Assembly: GCA_965218775.1 (NCBI GenBank) | Contig: CBDCLS010000006.1 | Location: 1,302,001 to 1,366,000, forward strand | Direction: 5' to 3' | Origin: CAUZIZ01 sp965218775 | Lineage (GTDB): Bacteria > Acidobacteriota > UBA6911 > RPQK01 > JAJDTT01 | Length of the DNA stretch: 64,000 nt | Shown here: one piece after another, positions 19,116 to 28,048 of the stretch | How the letters are laid out: every line of letters starts with the position of its first letter | Numbering within the stretch: position 1 is the stretch's first letter | Notes under the pieces: model-generated | Told to the model about the DNA's origin: nothing | The model's input: only the letters and a program-made list of their open reading frames with translations | Database searches by the model: none | Translations under genes and position numbers: made by a program

Positions 19116-19429
19116 CACCTATAACAATTAAATTTCCATGTCAGGGGTGCTGGAGGCGCGCCTGGAGTGAAGACACTCCGTAGCAGGTCCTTACTGACCG
19201 CTGCAATCTTCGCCTAGATCCTAATGGGTGACTGGTCCGGAGTCGAGAACTCCTGAGGCCACCACAACGAAGAATACGGGTGTGGAGACGAATCAGGCGA
19301 ACCTTGCTGAACCGTCGATGGCCTGACGGCCATCGAATTGGGTTTCTTGTTGCCTGTTGACCGGGAGTCGTCTAATGGGTTAGTGACAGCACCTTCCTGA
19401 ACTATGCGCTGCTTGACCTACTCGACAAG

Positions 19430-19834
19430 ATGGATCGTTGGGACGAGTATCTGTCGGTTTGGGAACGTTTTCGGAAGAGATCCAAAGTCGTATCGATCTC
19501 GCGTGTAGAGACGTCAGGCGCAGCGACGGATGACGATCGTGTTTACGCTGACCTTTTGGTATTCACCGCTCACCGAAAAGAACTCATCGAGCGGAAGCTG
19601 CGGCGAAAGAGGGCAGGCAAGAAGCTGGGCAACCTTCTTCACGCCCAACCAGAGGAACTCTCGAAGGAAGAGATCTCCGAGCGGCTAGAGCGCATCCTTG
19701 GCTGGTGGCGCCGAGGAGAGCTCTGGATCTCGACCCTCCCCTGTTCATGCCTGCCTCAAGGTTCCCCGCACGCGAGAAGCCGAAGAGTTTGTGTGTTCGA
19801 AGAGGGATCGGCTACACCTGATCAGCTCACTTGA
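19430..19834 (+). CDS. Hypothetical protein, possibly frameshifted
   Basis: A 134-codon frame rich in Arg, Lys and Glu (ELIERKLRRKRAGKKLGNLL; EELSKEEISERLERILGWW) with no signal peptide or membrane segment. After about codon 100 the composition changes. The +2 frame then reads on more plausibly (VPRTREAEEFVCSKRDRLHL to a stop near 19848), so a frameshift around 19740 is likely. No Shine-Dalgarno site is obvious. Family not recognised; it may be a decaying gene. Confidence 0.3.
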   Translation: MDRWDEYLSVWERFRKRSKVVSISRVETSGAATDDDRVYADLLVFTAHRKELIERKLRRKRAGKKLGNLLHAQPEELSKEEISERLERILGWWRRGELWISTLPCSCLPQGSPHARSRRVCVFEEGSATPDQLT

Positions 19835-20043
19835 AAATGGCCGACGGAGCAGGGTATGACCGGGAAATCGTCGAGAAACTGCCCCCCATGTCAGTGCTAC
19901 GCCGAAAAGCGAGAATGATGGCTCCAGCAGCCACGTTGATGAGATCATCGGCCCACTCGGCGCGCCTCTCGGCAAAGGTCCTTTTCAGCGCAGTGAACGA
20001 GGCGGTGCCATCCTGGCAAGGGCCGCTCTGCGGTTGCGGTGGG

Positions 20044-23000
20044 TCAGAAATAGAACTTGAGGCCCAATTGAATCTGTCGTGAGGCCAGCGCCTGGCCCAG
20101 GACTCCGAAGCCGGCCGTGCCTAGCTGAGTCGCGGTGTCATCACGGCCAATTGTGAAGTTGGGGCGGTTGGTGGCGTTGAAGGCCTCCATTCGAACCTCG
20201 AATCTCCGATCCCCCTCCAGATGGAAGGTTCGTCTCAGAGACAGGTCCAGATTGAATAAACCCGGTCCTTCCATGGTGGACTTTCCGGCATTCCCGTAGC
20301 GAAATCCCTGGGGAAAGACAAAGGCCGAGGTATCGAACCAGCGAGAAGGTGTGCGCTCATGCCTCGGCAGGTTCGCATCGCGGATCCGATCTGGCCACTG
20401 GGAGGCGACTGATCCCGTGTCCAATGGATCACCCGGCACATGGACCGTCATCCAGGGGCCGTCCTGGGCGTTGGCGATGAACCAGAGAGACCAGTCCCGA
20501 AAGATGTGGGAGGTCCATCCTCGTTGCAAAAAGACCCCGCTGGGGCCGAGCGGAAGATCGTATCCCAACCTCAGCAGGAGCCGGCGAGGTACATGGAAGT
20601 CAGCCAGGCCACGGGTCAAGTGCAGGGGCATATTGCGAGAACGAAACAGGTGGCGATCGTGAGAATTCCGGTTGGTCGCTCCGATTTCGATCAATCGAGA
20701 CCAACTGAACGAAGCCAACAGGGATAGGCCGCTGGGTCCGGGAGCCTTCTCGAGCTGCAGCTGCAGACCGTCATACCAGGCTCCTCCGTCTGCCAGCGGC
20801 ATCTGGACCAGCTGCAAATCGGGGTAGGGCCGGCGCTGACTTCGATCGCCCCTGCCTGGGGTCGCATCATTGAGAGACACCGTTTCGAGACGGTGGATGG
20901 TGTGGGAGCCGTGGTATCCCGCGTCGACCAGCAAGTTGTTCGCCAGACGATGTTGGAGGCTGAGGCCCCATGTCTGGGTTGTGGCCAGGGGCAGCGGCGT
21001 CTGGACCCCGAAGTGGTCGGGTATCGCTCCGCTCCTCAGATCCTCAGGAAACGGGTCTGACAGGGCAAGTGTGGGAGTCTCCAGAGCGGACTGATAAGTC
21101 CACCTCTCCGGCCCGGGGCGGGGGTTTCTTGCCAGTCTCTTCACCATACCCATGTCGGGCTCGTTGGAGTAGAGACCGGCCCCGGCGTGAAGGACGGTGC
21201 GGTCGGTCAGTCGAAGTGAGAGCCCTAGGCGGGGTAGAACGCTGCCCAGGCGGCCCCACTCGATCAAGGGCACTCCCGGCTGGAAGCGACCCGTCTCCCC
21301 TGGGGCCAGCTCCAGGTCCAGCAAGGGCGGACGGAGCTGGCCGCTGGCAGGATCAAAATTGGCCATGAAACCACGAACCTCCACCCAGGGAAGTCTCAAT
21401 TCGTGGCGCAGTCCCAGGTTCAGGGTCAGTTTCGGCGTGACCTTCCAAACGTCGGAAAAGTAGAAATAGAAACTGTTCTGGTGGAAACGGCCCCGTTCCG
21501 ACTCGCCCCCCTTCTGACTCTGAGCCAGATGTCCGAGCAGAAAATCCGCCAGGGCATTCCCGGTGTAGCGACTAAAGAAGTCAAAGCGTGACCGGTTTTG
21601 GTTGTCATATTGGTTGTAGTGTTGACGAAACTCGACTCCCATCTTCAGCGAGTGATTCCCTTTGAGAAGAACCAGGTCGTCGCGCGCCTGCCAGTTGCCG
21701 AGGGCAGACGTTCCCCCGGAGTTCCCGTCGCCGATCGTCACATATCCCTCGATCGAGACGCGAGGAACGCCGTAGCGATCCACTTCGGTCTCCAGCAGCT
21801 CCGCTATGCCCAAGCTCTGAGGCAGGTCTGCCATGGCGTTCGCAGAAACGGGCCGGTAGGGGCGCCGAAACAGGTGCACACTGGCCACGTTGAACGCACT
21901 GGACCCGAGGGTTCGGGTATAGGACAGGGACTGGCCGTATGTCTCCAAGGGACTTCGGGAGGTGAAGATGCTCACTGGCCTGGCCTGGACTATAGGGCTC
22001 GAGTCCCAGATGAAACGTCCGGTCCATCTGCTGACGGGGGAGATCTTGAGATCCATGCGGGCGATGATCTGAGGATTGTCGAAGGGCGCTAGCGAATCCG
22101 GGCTGGTGAAGTTCAGAGCGTTGGGTGTGTTGGGAGCTGGCCAGAGAGGAAGAAGTTGAACCGAAACCGGGTCGAAGCGATTCTGGGGGATCGTATTGTT
22201 GGGAAAGGTTTCTCCGGTCGAGGGATCAAGGATCGGTGAGGAAAATTCTCCTTGTCTCTCGGCCAGAGTCGGTACGACGCCCGTCAGCGGCTTGGTCTCA
22301 CGAATCGATCGGAGTTGGTAGGAAAGAAAGAACCAAGCCCGATCCTGTCCCTGTATCAGACCTGGAAAGAGGATCGGTCCCCCTAGTGTGCCGCCTAGCT
22401 GATTGCGTTTGAACTCCGCTTTGTCCTGCTCGAAGAAGTTGCGGGCATCGAAATTGTCGTTTCGGTGAAGCCAGAAAAGGCTCCCATGAAAGTCGTTGCT
22501 GCCGCTCTTGGTCACAGCCACGATCTGGGCGCCGGGACGGATACCGTACTCTGATGAATAAAGACCGCCCTTGATGTCAAACTCCTGCAGAGCGTCGGTG
22601 CTGGCCTTGAAGGTGGTACCCCCATCGCCGTGGGTGAAGAGGGTGCCATCGATGTAAACCAGGTTGTCGTTTCTCCGCATGCCCAGGACCTTCAGGGCAA
22701 CACGACGCGCCAACTGGCCGAGATCACGGGCGTTGACCGGCAAGGTCTCCAGCTTGTCCTGATCGATCACCTGTCCTCGGTCGACCCTTGTCGAACCAGA
22801 CAGTATGGACTGGCTCTCTGTGACCTGGACTTCGCCCAGATCGCCTCGGATGAACCGAAAGTCCTCCCGGAGAACCTGGCCTACAAGGAGTTGGACTCCG
22901 ACTCGGAGCTGGCTGGCGAAACCCTCAAGCTCTACCCTGATCTCGTAGGCACCCACCGTCAGTCCGTCTCTTCGGTAGTCCCCTCTTTGGTTTGTCAGCA

Positions 23001-23259
23001 TTATGACGGTTTCGTTGGTGGCTCGACGCAGGATGGAAACTTGTGCATTTTGGGCAGGCTTACCGTCCTCCAGCTGGATCGTTCCCACAAGAGTGCCGCT
23101 GTCGATCTGAGCGGCGAGCCACTGGAACGACACGAGAAGTGGCAGCAGGGATAGAAAAAGAAGTCGGCAGATCCGTCCTTGCCTGGACGGAGCCTCGTCG
23201 ATTGGGATCTCCAACACCTTCGTCCGTGGGCGGCGCCCAGTCGCTAGCCCAGGAATCAT
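20044..23259 (-). CDS. TonB-dependent receptor with carboxypeptidase-regulatory-like domain
   Basis: A 1071-residue outer-membrane receptor of the Oar-like type expanded in Acidobacteriota. A signal segment (LLFLSLLPLLVSFQWLAAQ) is followed by a CarboxypepD_reg-like domain (GTLVGTIQLEDGKPAQNAQV; GDYRRDGLTVGAYEIRVELEG) at about residues 55-140. A plug domain comes next (QDKLETLPVNARDL, GGLYSSEYGIRPGAQIVAVT), then a long beta-barrel with NLGLRHELRLPW and a C-terminal strand ending in aromatic residue F (LGLKFYF). It probably imports or binds a large substrate such as an oligosaccharide or peptide. No cognate SusD is present, as is usual for this group. The start is uncertain; a shorter one near the signal peptide is possible. 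Confidence 0.92.
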   Translation of the reverse strand: MIPGLATGRRPRTKVLEIPIDEAPSRQGRICRLLFLSLLPLLVSFQWLAAQIDSGTLVGTIQLEDGKPAQNAQVSILRRATNETVIMLTNQRGDYRRDGLTVGAYEIRVELEGFASQLRVGVQLLVGQVLREDFRFIRGDLGEVQVTESQSILSGSTRVDRGQVIDQDKLETLPVNARDLGQLARRVALKVLGMRRNDNLVYIDGTLFTHGDGGTTFKASTDALQEFDIKGGLYSSEYGIRPGAQIVAVTKSGSNDFHGSLFWLHRNDNFDARNFFEQDKAEFKRNQLGGTLGGPILFPGLIQGQDRAWFFLSYQLRSIRETKPLTGVVPTLAERQGEFSSPILDPSTGETFPNNTIPQNRFDPVSVQLLPLWPAPNTPNALNFTSPDSLAPFDNPQIIARMDLKISPVSRWTGRFIWDSSPIVQARPVSIFTSRSPLETYGQSLSYTRTLGSSAFNVASVHLFRRPYRPVSANAMADLPQSLGIAELLETEVDRYGVPRVSIEGYVTIGDGNSGGTSALGNWQARDDLVLLKGNHSLKMGVEFRQHYNQYDNQNRSRFDFFSRYTGNALADFLLGHLAQSQKGGESERGRFHQNSFYFYFSDVWKVTPKLTLNLGLRHELRLPWVEVRGFMANFDPASGQLRPPLLDLELAPGETGRFQPGVPLIEWGRLGSVLPRLGLSLRLTDRTVLHAGAGLYSNEPDMGMVKRLARNPRPGPERWTYQSALETPTLALSDPFPEDLRSGAIPDHFGVQTPLPLATTQTWGLSLQHRLANNLLVDAGYHGSHTIHRLETVSLNDATPGRGDRSQRRPYPDLQLVQMPLADGGAWYDGLQLQLEKAPGPSGLSLLASFSWSRLIEIGATNRNSHDRHLFRSRNMPLHLTRGLADFHVPRRLLLRLGYDLPLGPSGVFLQRGWTSHIFRDWSLWFIANAQDGPWMTVHVPGDPLDTGSVASQWPDRIRDANLPRHERTPSRWFDTSAFVFPQGFRYGNAGKSTMEGPGLFNLDLSLRRTFHLEGDRRFEVRMEAFNATNRPNFTIGRDDTATQLGTAGFGVLGQALASRQIQLGLKFYF

Positions 23260-23652
23260 GGACCTGCTCCATCAGCTGGATTCTGGGCAAGCAAAGCTGC
23301 GGCTTCTGGGAGAGAGGCGCTCCAGGTAGAGGCCAGAATGGGATGGGGGGCCCCTTTGTTGACCCTGGACAGTCTGAGTGACATAACGAGCGAGACGATT
23401 CTACAGGATTTCGTTTTCTCGGATGGGATCGGAGCCAGGCTTGGCGCCGGCCTCAGATCTTCTCCTAGATGTCGCTATTGCCGTAGGCTGCCTCGATTTC
23501 GGCAACGGTCGAATCCGCCCAGTGATGCCGTTCATAAATGTGGCTGTGTATGTCGACTCTTATCATTCCTAATACCCTTTCATCGAATAAACCAAGAGGA
23601 GCGGAGCCCCAGCGGAGAGGGCAGTAATGTCTGTAAACCCTTGAAAAGAAGG
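23260..23652. other. Intergenic stretch
   Basis: About 390 bases between the receptor start and the tRNA-like sequence. It must carry the receptor's promoter. No open frame, repeat or RNA structure is supported. Confidence 0.4.
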
Positions 23653-23741
23653 TACCCGGGGTGACACTCGAACCCACACGGAGGTGACCCTCCTCAGGAT
23701 TTTAAGTCCGGTGAGACTCACTCAGATCCTACATCACCGGC
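23653..23741 (-). tRNA. tRNA-Leu(UAA)-like sequence, degenerate
   Basis: On the minus strand the 89 nt contain an anticodon loop CTTAAAA (anticodon UAA) with a 4/5 paired stem. A long variable arm GGAGG-GTCA-CCTCC, typical of class II tRNAs, and a T-loop TTCGAGT are also present. Against a working gene: the T-stem lacks the universal G53-C61 pair, the acceptor stem pairs at only about 5 of 7 positions, the D-arm does not fold, and the 5' end overlaps the stop of the next gene. Probably a tRNA-Leu remnant or an attachment-site scar. Confidence 0.4.
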
Positions 23742-25407
23742 CACTGGGCTTCCCGGCCCGATTCGCGTGCTTCAGCGCCGCCATCATACTCGCCTCGGCT
23801 ATTCCTTCGACGACCGGGAAAGTCGTCAGGGTCGGATTTTCGGGGTCGTTGATCAGCCTCAGCGTGATAGCCGCCAGCGGGTCGCGGCTATCCACGAGGA
23901 CGACGCCCTCCATCTCCTGAGCCTGGGCAGCAATCTCGGGCTGGTCTTTGAAATACTCGTAAATGAAGCGGGAGAGCTGGTGATTCTCGGCCAGAAAAAA
24001 GGAGGTCCTGCCGACGGGTCGAAAATCAGTGTCGAAAAGCCGCAGGCGGACATTCGGCGTCTCTTCTCCCTGCGTCACCGTGCCCCCGCCTATCCTGCCT
24101 GCTGATCCCGCGCAGACCATGGCCAGGCCGGTGTCGTTGTTTTCGAGCGAATCCAGAAAGATGCTGAACCTTCGCAACGGCCGGCTGATGGCGGGTACGC
24201 CCGCGTCGTAGAAGGTGAACTCGCTCTCGGAATCCTCGAGACTGAAGACCGCCGTTGCTCCGACCGACGGCCCGGCCGTAAACCGCGCATAGCCCACCTG
24301 GAGGTCTCCGAGTCCCTCCGTCTCGAGGGAGAGGGCCTGGCCGGCTCCCAACGTCGCGTTGAAGACCGACCCCAGAGCCCGTAGGGTTGGATTGGGAGGC
24401 AGCCCCTTCAGTTTAACGATCAACTCGGTGTTGTTCGGGCTGAAGAATTGGATCTGCAGATCGGTATCTGGACCCGCGTTGGTAAAGATCATCGACGTCT
24501 TGAACTTCATGCCGTCCCTCTCGGCGAGGCCCTGGGGTCGTGCGGCTCCAGAACCGCCCACCGAACCGTCTCCGATCAAAGAGATGTAGTTGGTGAGTTG
24601 GCTTCCCGGGATGTCGACCTTTTCCTGAACCTCGAGGGTACCCGTGGCCGCTACTTCGAACTCCGATGTCGAAGCGCCGTCACTGACCGACCAGCGACTG
24701 GTGTCACCCGACTCGAAGCCATCGGTAAAGATCAGACTGCCGGCAAGTGGAAACTGCTCGGTCAAGGTTGCCTGCAGTTCTCTTTTGGGCAGGAAAAGCT
24801 TGAATCCGAATCCCAAGCTCAGACTGACGTCTTCAAATAAGAGGGCATCATCGATGATCCCTATTATGGGTGAACCCGGCATGAGGATCTGCGGCACGCA
24901 ACCCAGGTTGGGAGAAGTTGGATCGGGGAGACACTGGTCGCTTCCTCCGAGCCGGGAACTCTGCCCGCGCCGTTGGCGCACCCGGATTGTGCCCGGAGCA
25001 GTGGTCAGTTCTGGGATAAAATCGTTTTCTGAATCGTTGTCCGTGAACTCGATGTCATAAGAGATATCGAAGAACGCATCGACCGGAACAGTCTCCATGG
25101 TTTGACGAGACCTGCCGCTGGACACACCTGCCATAAATTCAAGATCGTCGGTCTCTATCCGCCCGGCTCCCCGGACTGTGATCGAGATCGAGGACTGGAC
25201 TTCAGTCATGCCGGGACCGAGGGGTACGGGCACATTCTCGGCTCTGTGCTGCAGCTCGAGAAACACCGGGGCCCGAAGAGGAGTGTTCGAGTCAAAAGCC
25301 TGCGCCGGCAGGGAAGCCGGTCCCGCCAAGACAAGGGGGACGAAGAGCGCCAACAGACGGATGAGATACAGGGAGATTTGGGATCGGGTCAGATCGGAGT
25401 AGGGCAT
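23734..25407 (-). CDS. Secreted protein of unknown function
   Basis: 557 residues with a clear signal peptide (LLALFVPLVLAGPASLPAQA) and ATG preceded by GGAAG. The body is beta-rich and acidic. A segment ~IFTDGFESGDTSRWSVS resembles the DGFESGD motif common at the start of secreted beta-sandwich domains. The C-terminus (NHQLSRFIYEYF ... EGVVLVDSRDPLAAITLRL) follows the same plan as the tail of the FG-GAP protein at 122-2575 (GHLSRFINELF ... GTLVGRVDEGNIGVVAVEL). Function unknown; cell-surface structural role is a guess. Confidence 0.78.
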   Translation of the reverse strand: MPYSDLTRSQISLYLIRLLALFVPLVLAGPASLPAQAFDSNTPLRAPVFLELQHRAENVPVPLGPGMTEVQSSISITVRGAGRIETDDLEFMAGVSSGRSRQTMETVPVDAFFDISYDIEFTDNDSENDFIPELTTAPGTIRVRQRRGQSSRLGGSDQCLPDPTSPNLGCVPQILMPGSPIIGIIDDALLFEDVSLSLGFGFKLFLPKRELQATLTEQFPLAGSLIFTDGFESGDTSRWSVSDGASTSEFEVAATGTLEVQEKVDIPGSQLTNYISLIGDGSVGGSGAARPQGLAERDGMKFKTSMIFTNAGPDTDLQIQFFSPNNTELIVKLKGLPPNPTLRALGSVFNATLGAGQALSLETEGLGDLQVGYARFTAGPSVGATAVFSLEDSESEFTFYDAGVPAISRPLRRFSIFLDSLENNDTGLAMVCAGSAGRIGGGTVTQGEETPNVRLRLFDTDFRPVGRTSFFLAENHQLSRFIYEYFKDQPEIAAQAQEMEGVVLVDSRDPLAAITLRLINDPENPTLTTFPVVEGIAEASMMAALKHANRAGKPSGR

Positions 25408-25432
25408 GGATCACTTCCTTTCGATGAGGACG

Positions 25433-25786
25433 TTACCCTGGAAGGGATGGCCCGGAAAAGGACACGGGTATGGCTAGATGACTTCGGAGGGATGCCACTA
25501 TGCCGGACCGAGACATTCGACGAAACAAGAGGCATCCGACTGCTCCTCTCGCGACGGTTTCCTCCAGGCGGCGGTGGGTCCCCGACCGATCTTCTTGCTG
25601 GTACTGCTCCAGAAACCGGTCGGGTCCTCGAGGTGATCTCTGGCGATCCCGGGCAAACTTCTCAGGCAGGATTTTCAGGGCAACTTCCCGTCCCAAACGG
25701 GGATCCGTGGTCCGGTAGACCGCACCCATTCCTCGTTCGCCAAGCTTCGCTGTGATCTTGTAGCGATTAATGCTTTGGTCTAGCAA
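25433..25786 (-). pseudogene. Serine/threonine protein kinase remnant (N-terminus)
   Basis: The frame starts MLDQSINRYKITAKLGERGM, then GAVYRTTDPRLGREVALKILPEKFARD. This is the N-lobe of a bacterial PknB-type kinase with glycine loop (LGERGMGAVYR, normally G-E-G-G-M-G) and the ATP lysine in VALKIL. After about residue 48 homology is lost and the frame ends at 118. There is no catalytic HRD or DFG. Acidobacterial kinases of this type often carry TolB/PD40 propellers; a remnant of such a propeller lies at 32020-32187. From 25787 to 26065 nothing is recognised. Confidence 0.7.
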
Positions 25787-26065
25787 CGCAGATCTCCAGA
25801 CTTGAGGGGGAGTCTATGTGGCAATCCTAGATCTTTGGGTTTGGAAGGGCAATGTGAGCGGACGGCATATATAGAAATCGGAAGGATAGGCGGAATTCAA
25901 TCCGCCTCCGCTGACACTCGGAATGTCGTTCGCTGCGAAGCTGGTCGTGTGCTTGAAACTGCCATCCTTGTCCTTGTTTCTCGAAAAGGCGACCCAATCT
26001 TTTCAGCCACAAGCTTTTCGTGGTCGCATGACCGCTTGGGCTGCGCGGAATGACTGCTCTTGGCC

Positions 26066-26204
26066 GAGGCTGTGTGAAAAGTCATTCATGATTTCGGATT
26101 TGAAATTTTGACTTCATAGGATCGCGTGTAAGCCACGATCTCCGTCGTAGGAAGGGTAAAGAGACCCCTAAATCAAAGAGGTTTTGGACTTTTCACACAG
26201 CCTC
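26066..26204 (+). repeat. Family A element, copy 3
   Basis: A 139-bp core identical by eye to 14423-14561. The flanking bases here are GGCC on the left and GGCC on the right, which extend the inverted ends in a way different from copies 1 and 2. An 80-codon frame follows at 26222-26461 but has no recognisable content. Confidence 0.92.
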
Positions 26205-26476
26205 GGCCGTTTGCGGTAGGGATGGTACTCTACGATGAGCGGATACCGACCCTCAGCCTCTGGACGGATCAGATCGGCCGACAGGCATTTGCCGTCCCGC
26301 ATTGGAATCATGACGCTTCGCTCGTATCTTGGAGTCATATCTCATTTGGAGTTGGGATCCAGACTATATCGGTGGACGGGGAGGATCAATGGGTCAGGGT
26401 CACGGGAGCTGTCCCGCCGGGCTCGCATGACCCCCCGAAATCGGCGATCATGATACTGTAACAGCACGGAGTCGCC

Positions 26477-27808
26477 ATGCCACCGACGCACCTGCCCCTC
26501 CTTCGACCAATCGCCGCGAAGCGCGCGCTCTGGATTCTCTGCCTCGCCCTTCTCGCTTCGCCGTCGAACGCGGAAAGTGACGAAGCAGCGAAAGCCCTCG
26601 AGGCCTTCGAGCCCCACGGCTGGAAGCCCCACATATTGAAACAGGGCGACGGAAAGGGCGGCTGGGTGGTCCGCCGCGGCCAGATTCAGTTTCTTCACTA
26701 CAAGGAAGGCCCGGTCCCCTACAACCGAATAAAGGGACAGGGGGTGTGGGCCTTCGGCGTGGTCCAGATGGACACCGCCGAGCTTGCCCTCGTAGCCAGC
26801 TGGCAGCCGGAGTTCGATCAGACTCACGGCACCGCAGAGGAGTGCCAGTCCAGGGACTTTCAAGGCCCCATCGCGTGCGAGAAACCGTTGATCGCGTTCA
26901 GTCGGGACCGCGGCGCGACGTGGAGCGAGTTCCAGCGCATCGAGGGAGGAGAGGGCCGGCCGAACATGCTGACCTACCTCGGCAAGGGGAATCTGACCTT
27001 CAAGGCCGATCGGGTCATCCCGGTGATGCAGTACTTCAGCAACGACTACGGGCGCACCTGGGATCGCAGTCCGCTGCAACCCACATCCGACGGTCGCCCC
27101 TTCATGCCCTGCGACAGCAACACGGCAGTCGATCGAGAGGCGGCCGGGACCGCCGTCAGGGTCTGGGAGATCGGCTACGCCTACGGGAGCGAGCCCTCCG
27201 TCGGCATGGTACGGTGGTCCGGGGACGGAGGCCGGACGTGGCGCAAGGAAGTCGCTCCACCACAATGGAGATGGCAGGAAGCTTACGGCGACAGGGTCGT
27301 CACCCGCGCGACGAACGAGGGCTCTCTGATACGCGCAGCCAACGGCTGGCTGGTCGCGGCGCTCCGGACGACGAGCGAAGCGCGACTCGCGCCGCTCAGG
27401 AACGGAGGTCTTGCGGGTACGGTCGTGTCGATTTCTCGTGACGACGGGATGACGTGGTCTCCGGTCAGGACCGTCTTCGCGGCAGGGCGGCATCACGCCC
27501 AGCTCCTGCTCCTCCCGAACGGCGACATCGTCATGACCGTAGTCTTGCGACAGGACGTCGAGAACGGTAGATTGGCCAGCTACCGGCGTGGTTGTGAAGC
27601 GGTCATCAGCCGAGATCACGGGCTGACCTGGGACCTCGATCGAAAATACATCCTTGATGACTTCGAATACTCCAACGGGCTTCCGCTGAGCACGGCGACC
27701 GGTCACGTGTTTTCGACACTCCTGGATGATGGCTCGATCATCACTTGCTACGGCCACTACCCTTCGAAGGGGGCGTGCCTGATTCGCTGGAGGCCGACTG
27801 CGCGTTGA
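26477..27808 (+). CDS. Exo-alpha-sialidase-like Asp-box protein, exported
   Basis: 443 residues with a signal peptide (ALWILCLALLASPSNAES). Five Asp boxes (S-x-D-x-G-x-T-W) are visible: SRDRGATWS, SNDYGRTWD, SGDGGRTWR, SRDDGMTWS, SRDHGLTWD, marking a six-bladed sialidase/BNR propeller. A FRIP arginine motif is not evident, so true sialidase activity is not shown; other BNR proteins bind or cleave different glycans. ATG 26477 follows a weak ribosome site. The 501-codon minus-strand frame across the same bases is a shadow. Confidence 0.86.
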   Translation: MPPTHLPLLRPIAAKRALWILCLALLASPSNAESDEAAKALEAFEPHGWKPHILKQGDGKGGWVVRRGQIQFLHYKEGPVPYNRIKGQGVWAFGVVQMDTAELALVASWQPEFDQTHGTAEECQSRDFQGPIACEKPLIAFSRDRGATWSEFQRIEGGEGRPNMLTYLGKGNLTFKADRVIPVMQYFSNDYGRTWDRSPLQPTSDGRPFMPCDSNTAVDREAAGTAVRVWEIGYAYGSEPSVGMVRWSGDGGRTWRKEVAPPQWRWQEAYGDRVVTRATNEGSLIRAANGWLVAALRTTSEARLAPLRNGGLAGTVVSISRDDGMTWSPVRTVFAAGRHHAQLLLLPNGDIVMTVVLRQDVENGRLASYRRGCEAVISRDHGLTWDLDRKYILDDFEYSNGLPLSTATGHVFSTLLDDGSIITCYGHYPSKGACLIRWRPTAR

Positions 27809-27852
27809 TGTCGATTCGCTGAGAGCAGAGGGTGCTTCCGTCATCAAGTGTG

Positions 27853-28048
27853 GCTAAGCCGCCCGAGATACTCGCCTGTCGTAGCGAGGCGTCGCAAGGG
27901 CCGTCCTGGCAAGGCTTGCGACCGAGGCCTCCGCAGTCGTACTTGTACAGTACGTCGAGGAGGCCGACCGAGCGAAACACAGCCAGGACGGGCGGCGTAC
28001 GGATGATTGCGGCGACGTAGTAGACCGGCGATGAGAAATGCGGGTTAG
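27853..28048 (-). repeat. Family B element, copy 1
   Basis: About 195 bp, reverse complement of 37473-37667. The right end GGCGATGAGAAATGCGGG is well kept. The left end (GGCTAAGCC...GATACTCGCC) has drifted. Shared internal words include CGTCCTGGCAAGGCTTGCGA and CAGTACGTCGAGGAGGCCGA. Its outer end carries the TAA stop of the adjacent minus-strand gene. Confidence 0.9.

Noticed and set aside
26222..26461. 80-codon frame after family A copy 3
   Set aside because: No ribosome site, no recognisable pattern, and it ends just before a well-supported gene; not enough to call.
26342..27847. 501-codon minus-strand open frame
   Set aside because: Lies antisense to the Asp-box protein at 26477-27808, which has a signal peptide and five motifs. 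The minus frame is Arg/Pro/Val-rich with no recognisable domain, as expected of a GC-rich shadow.
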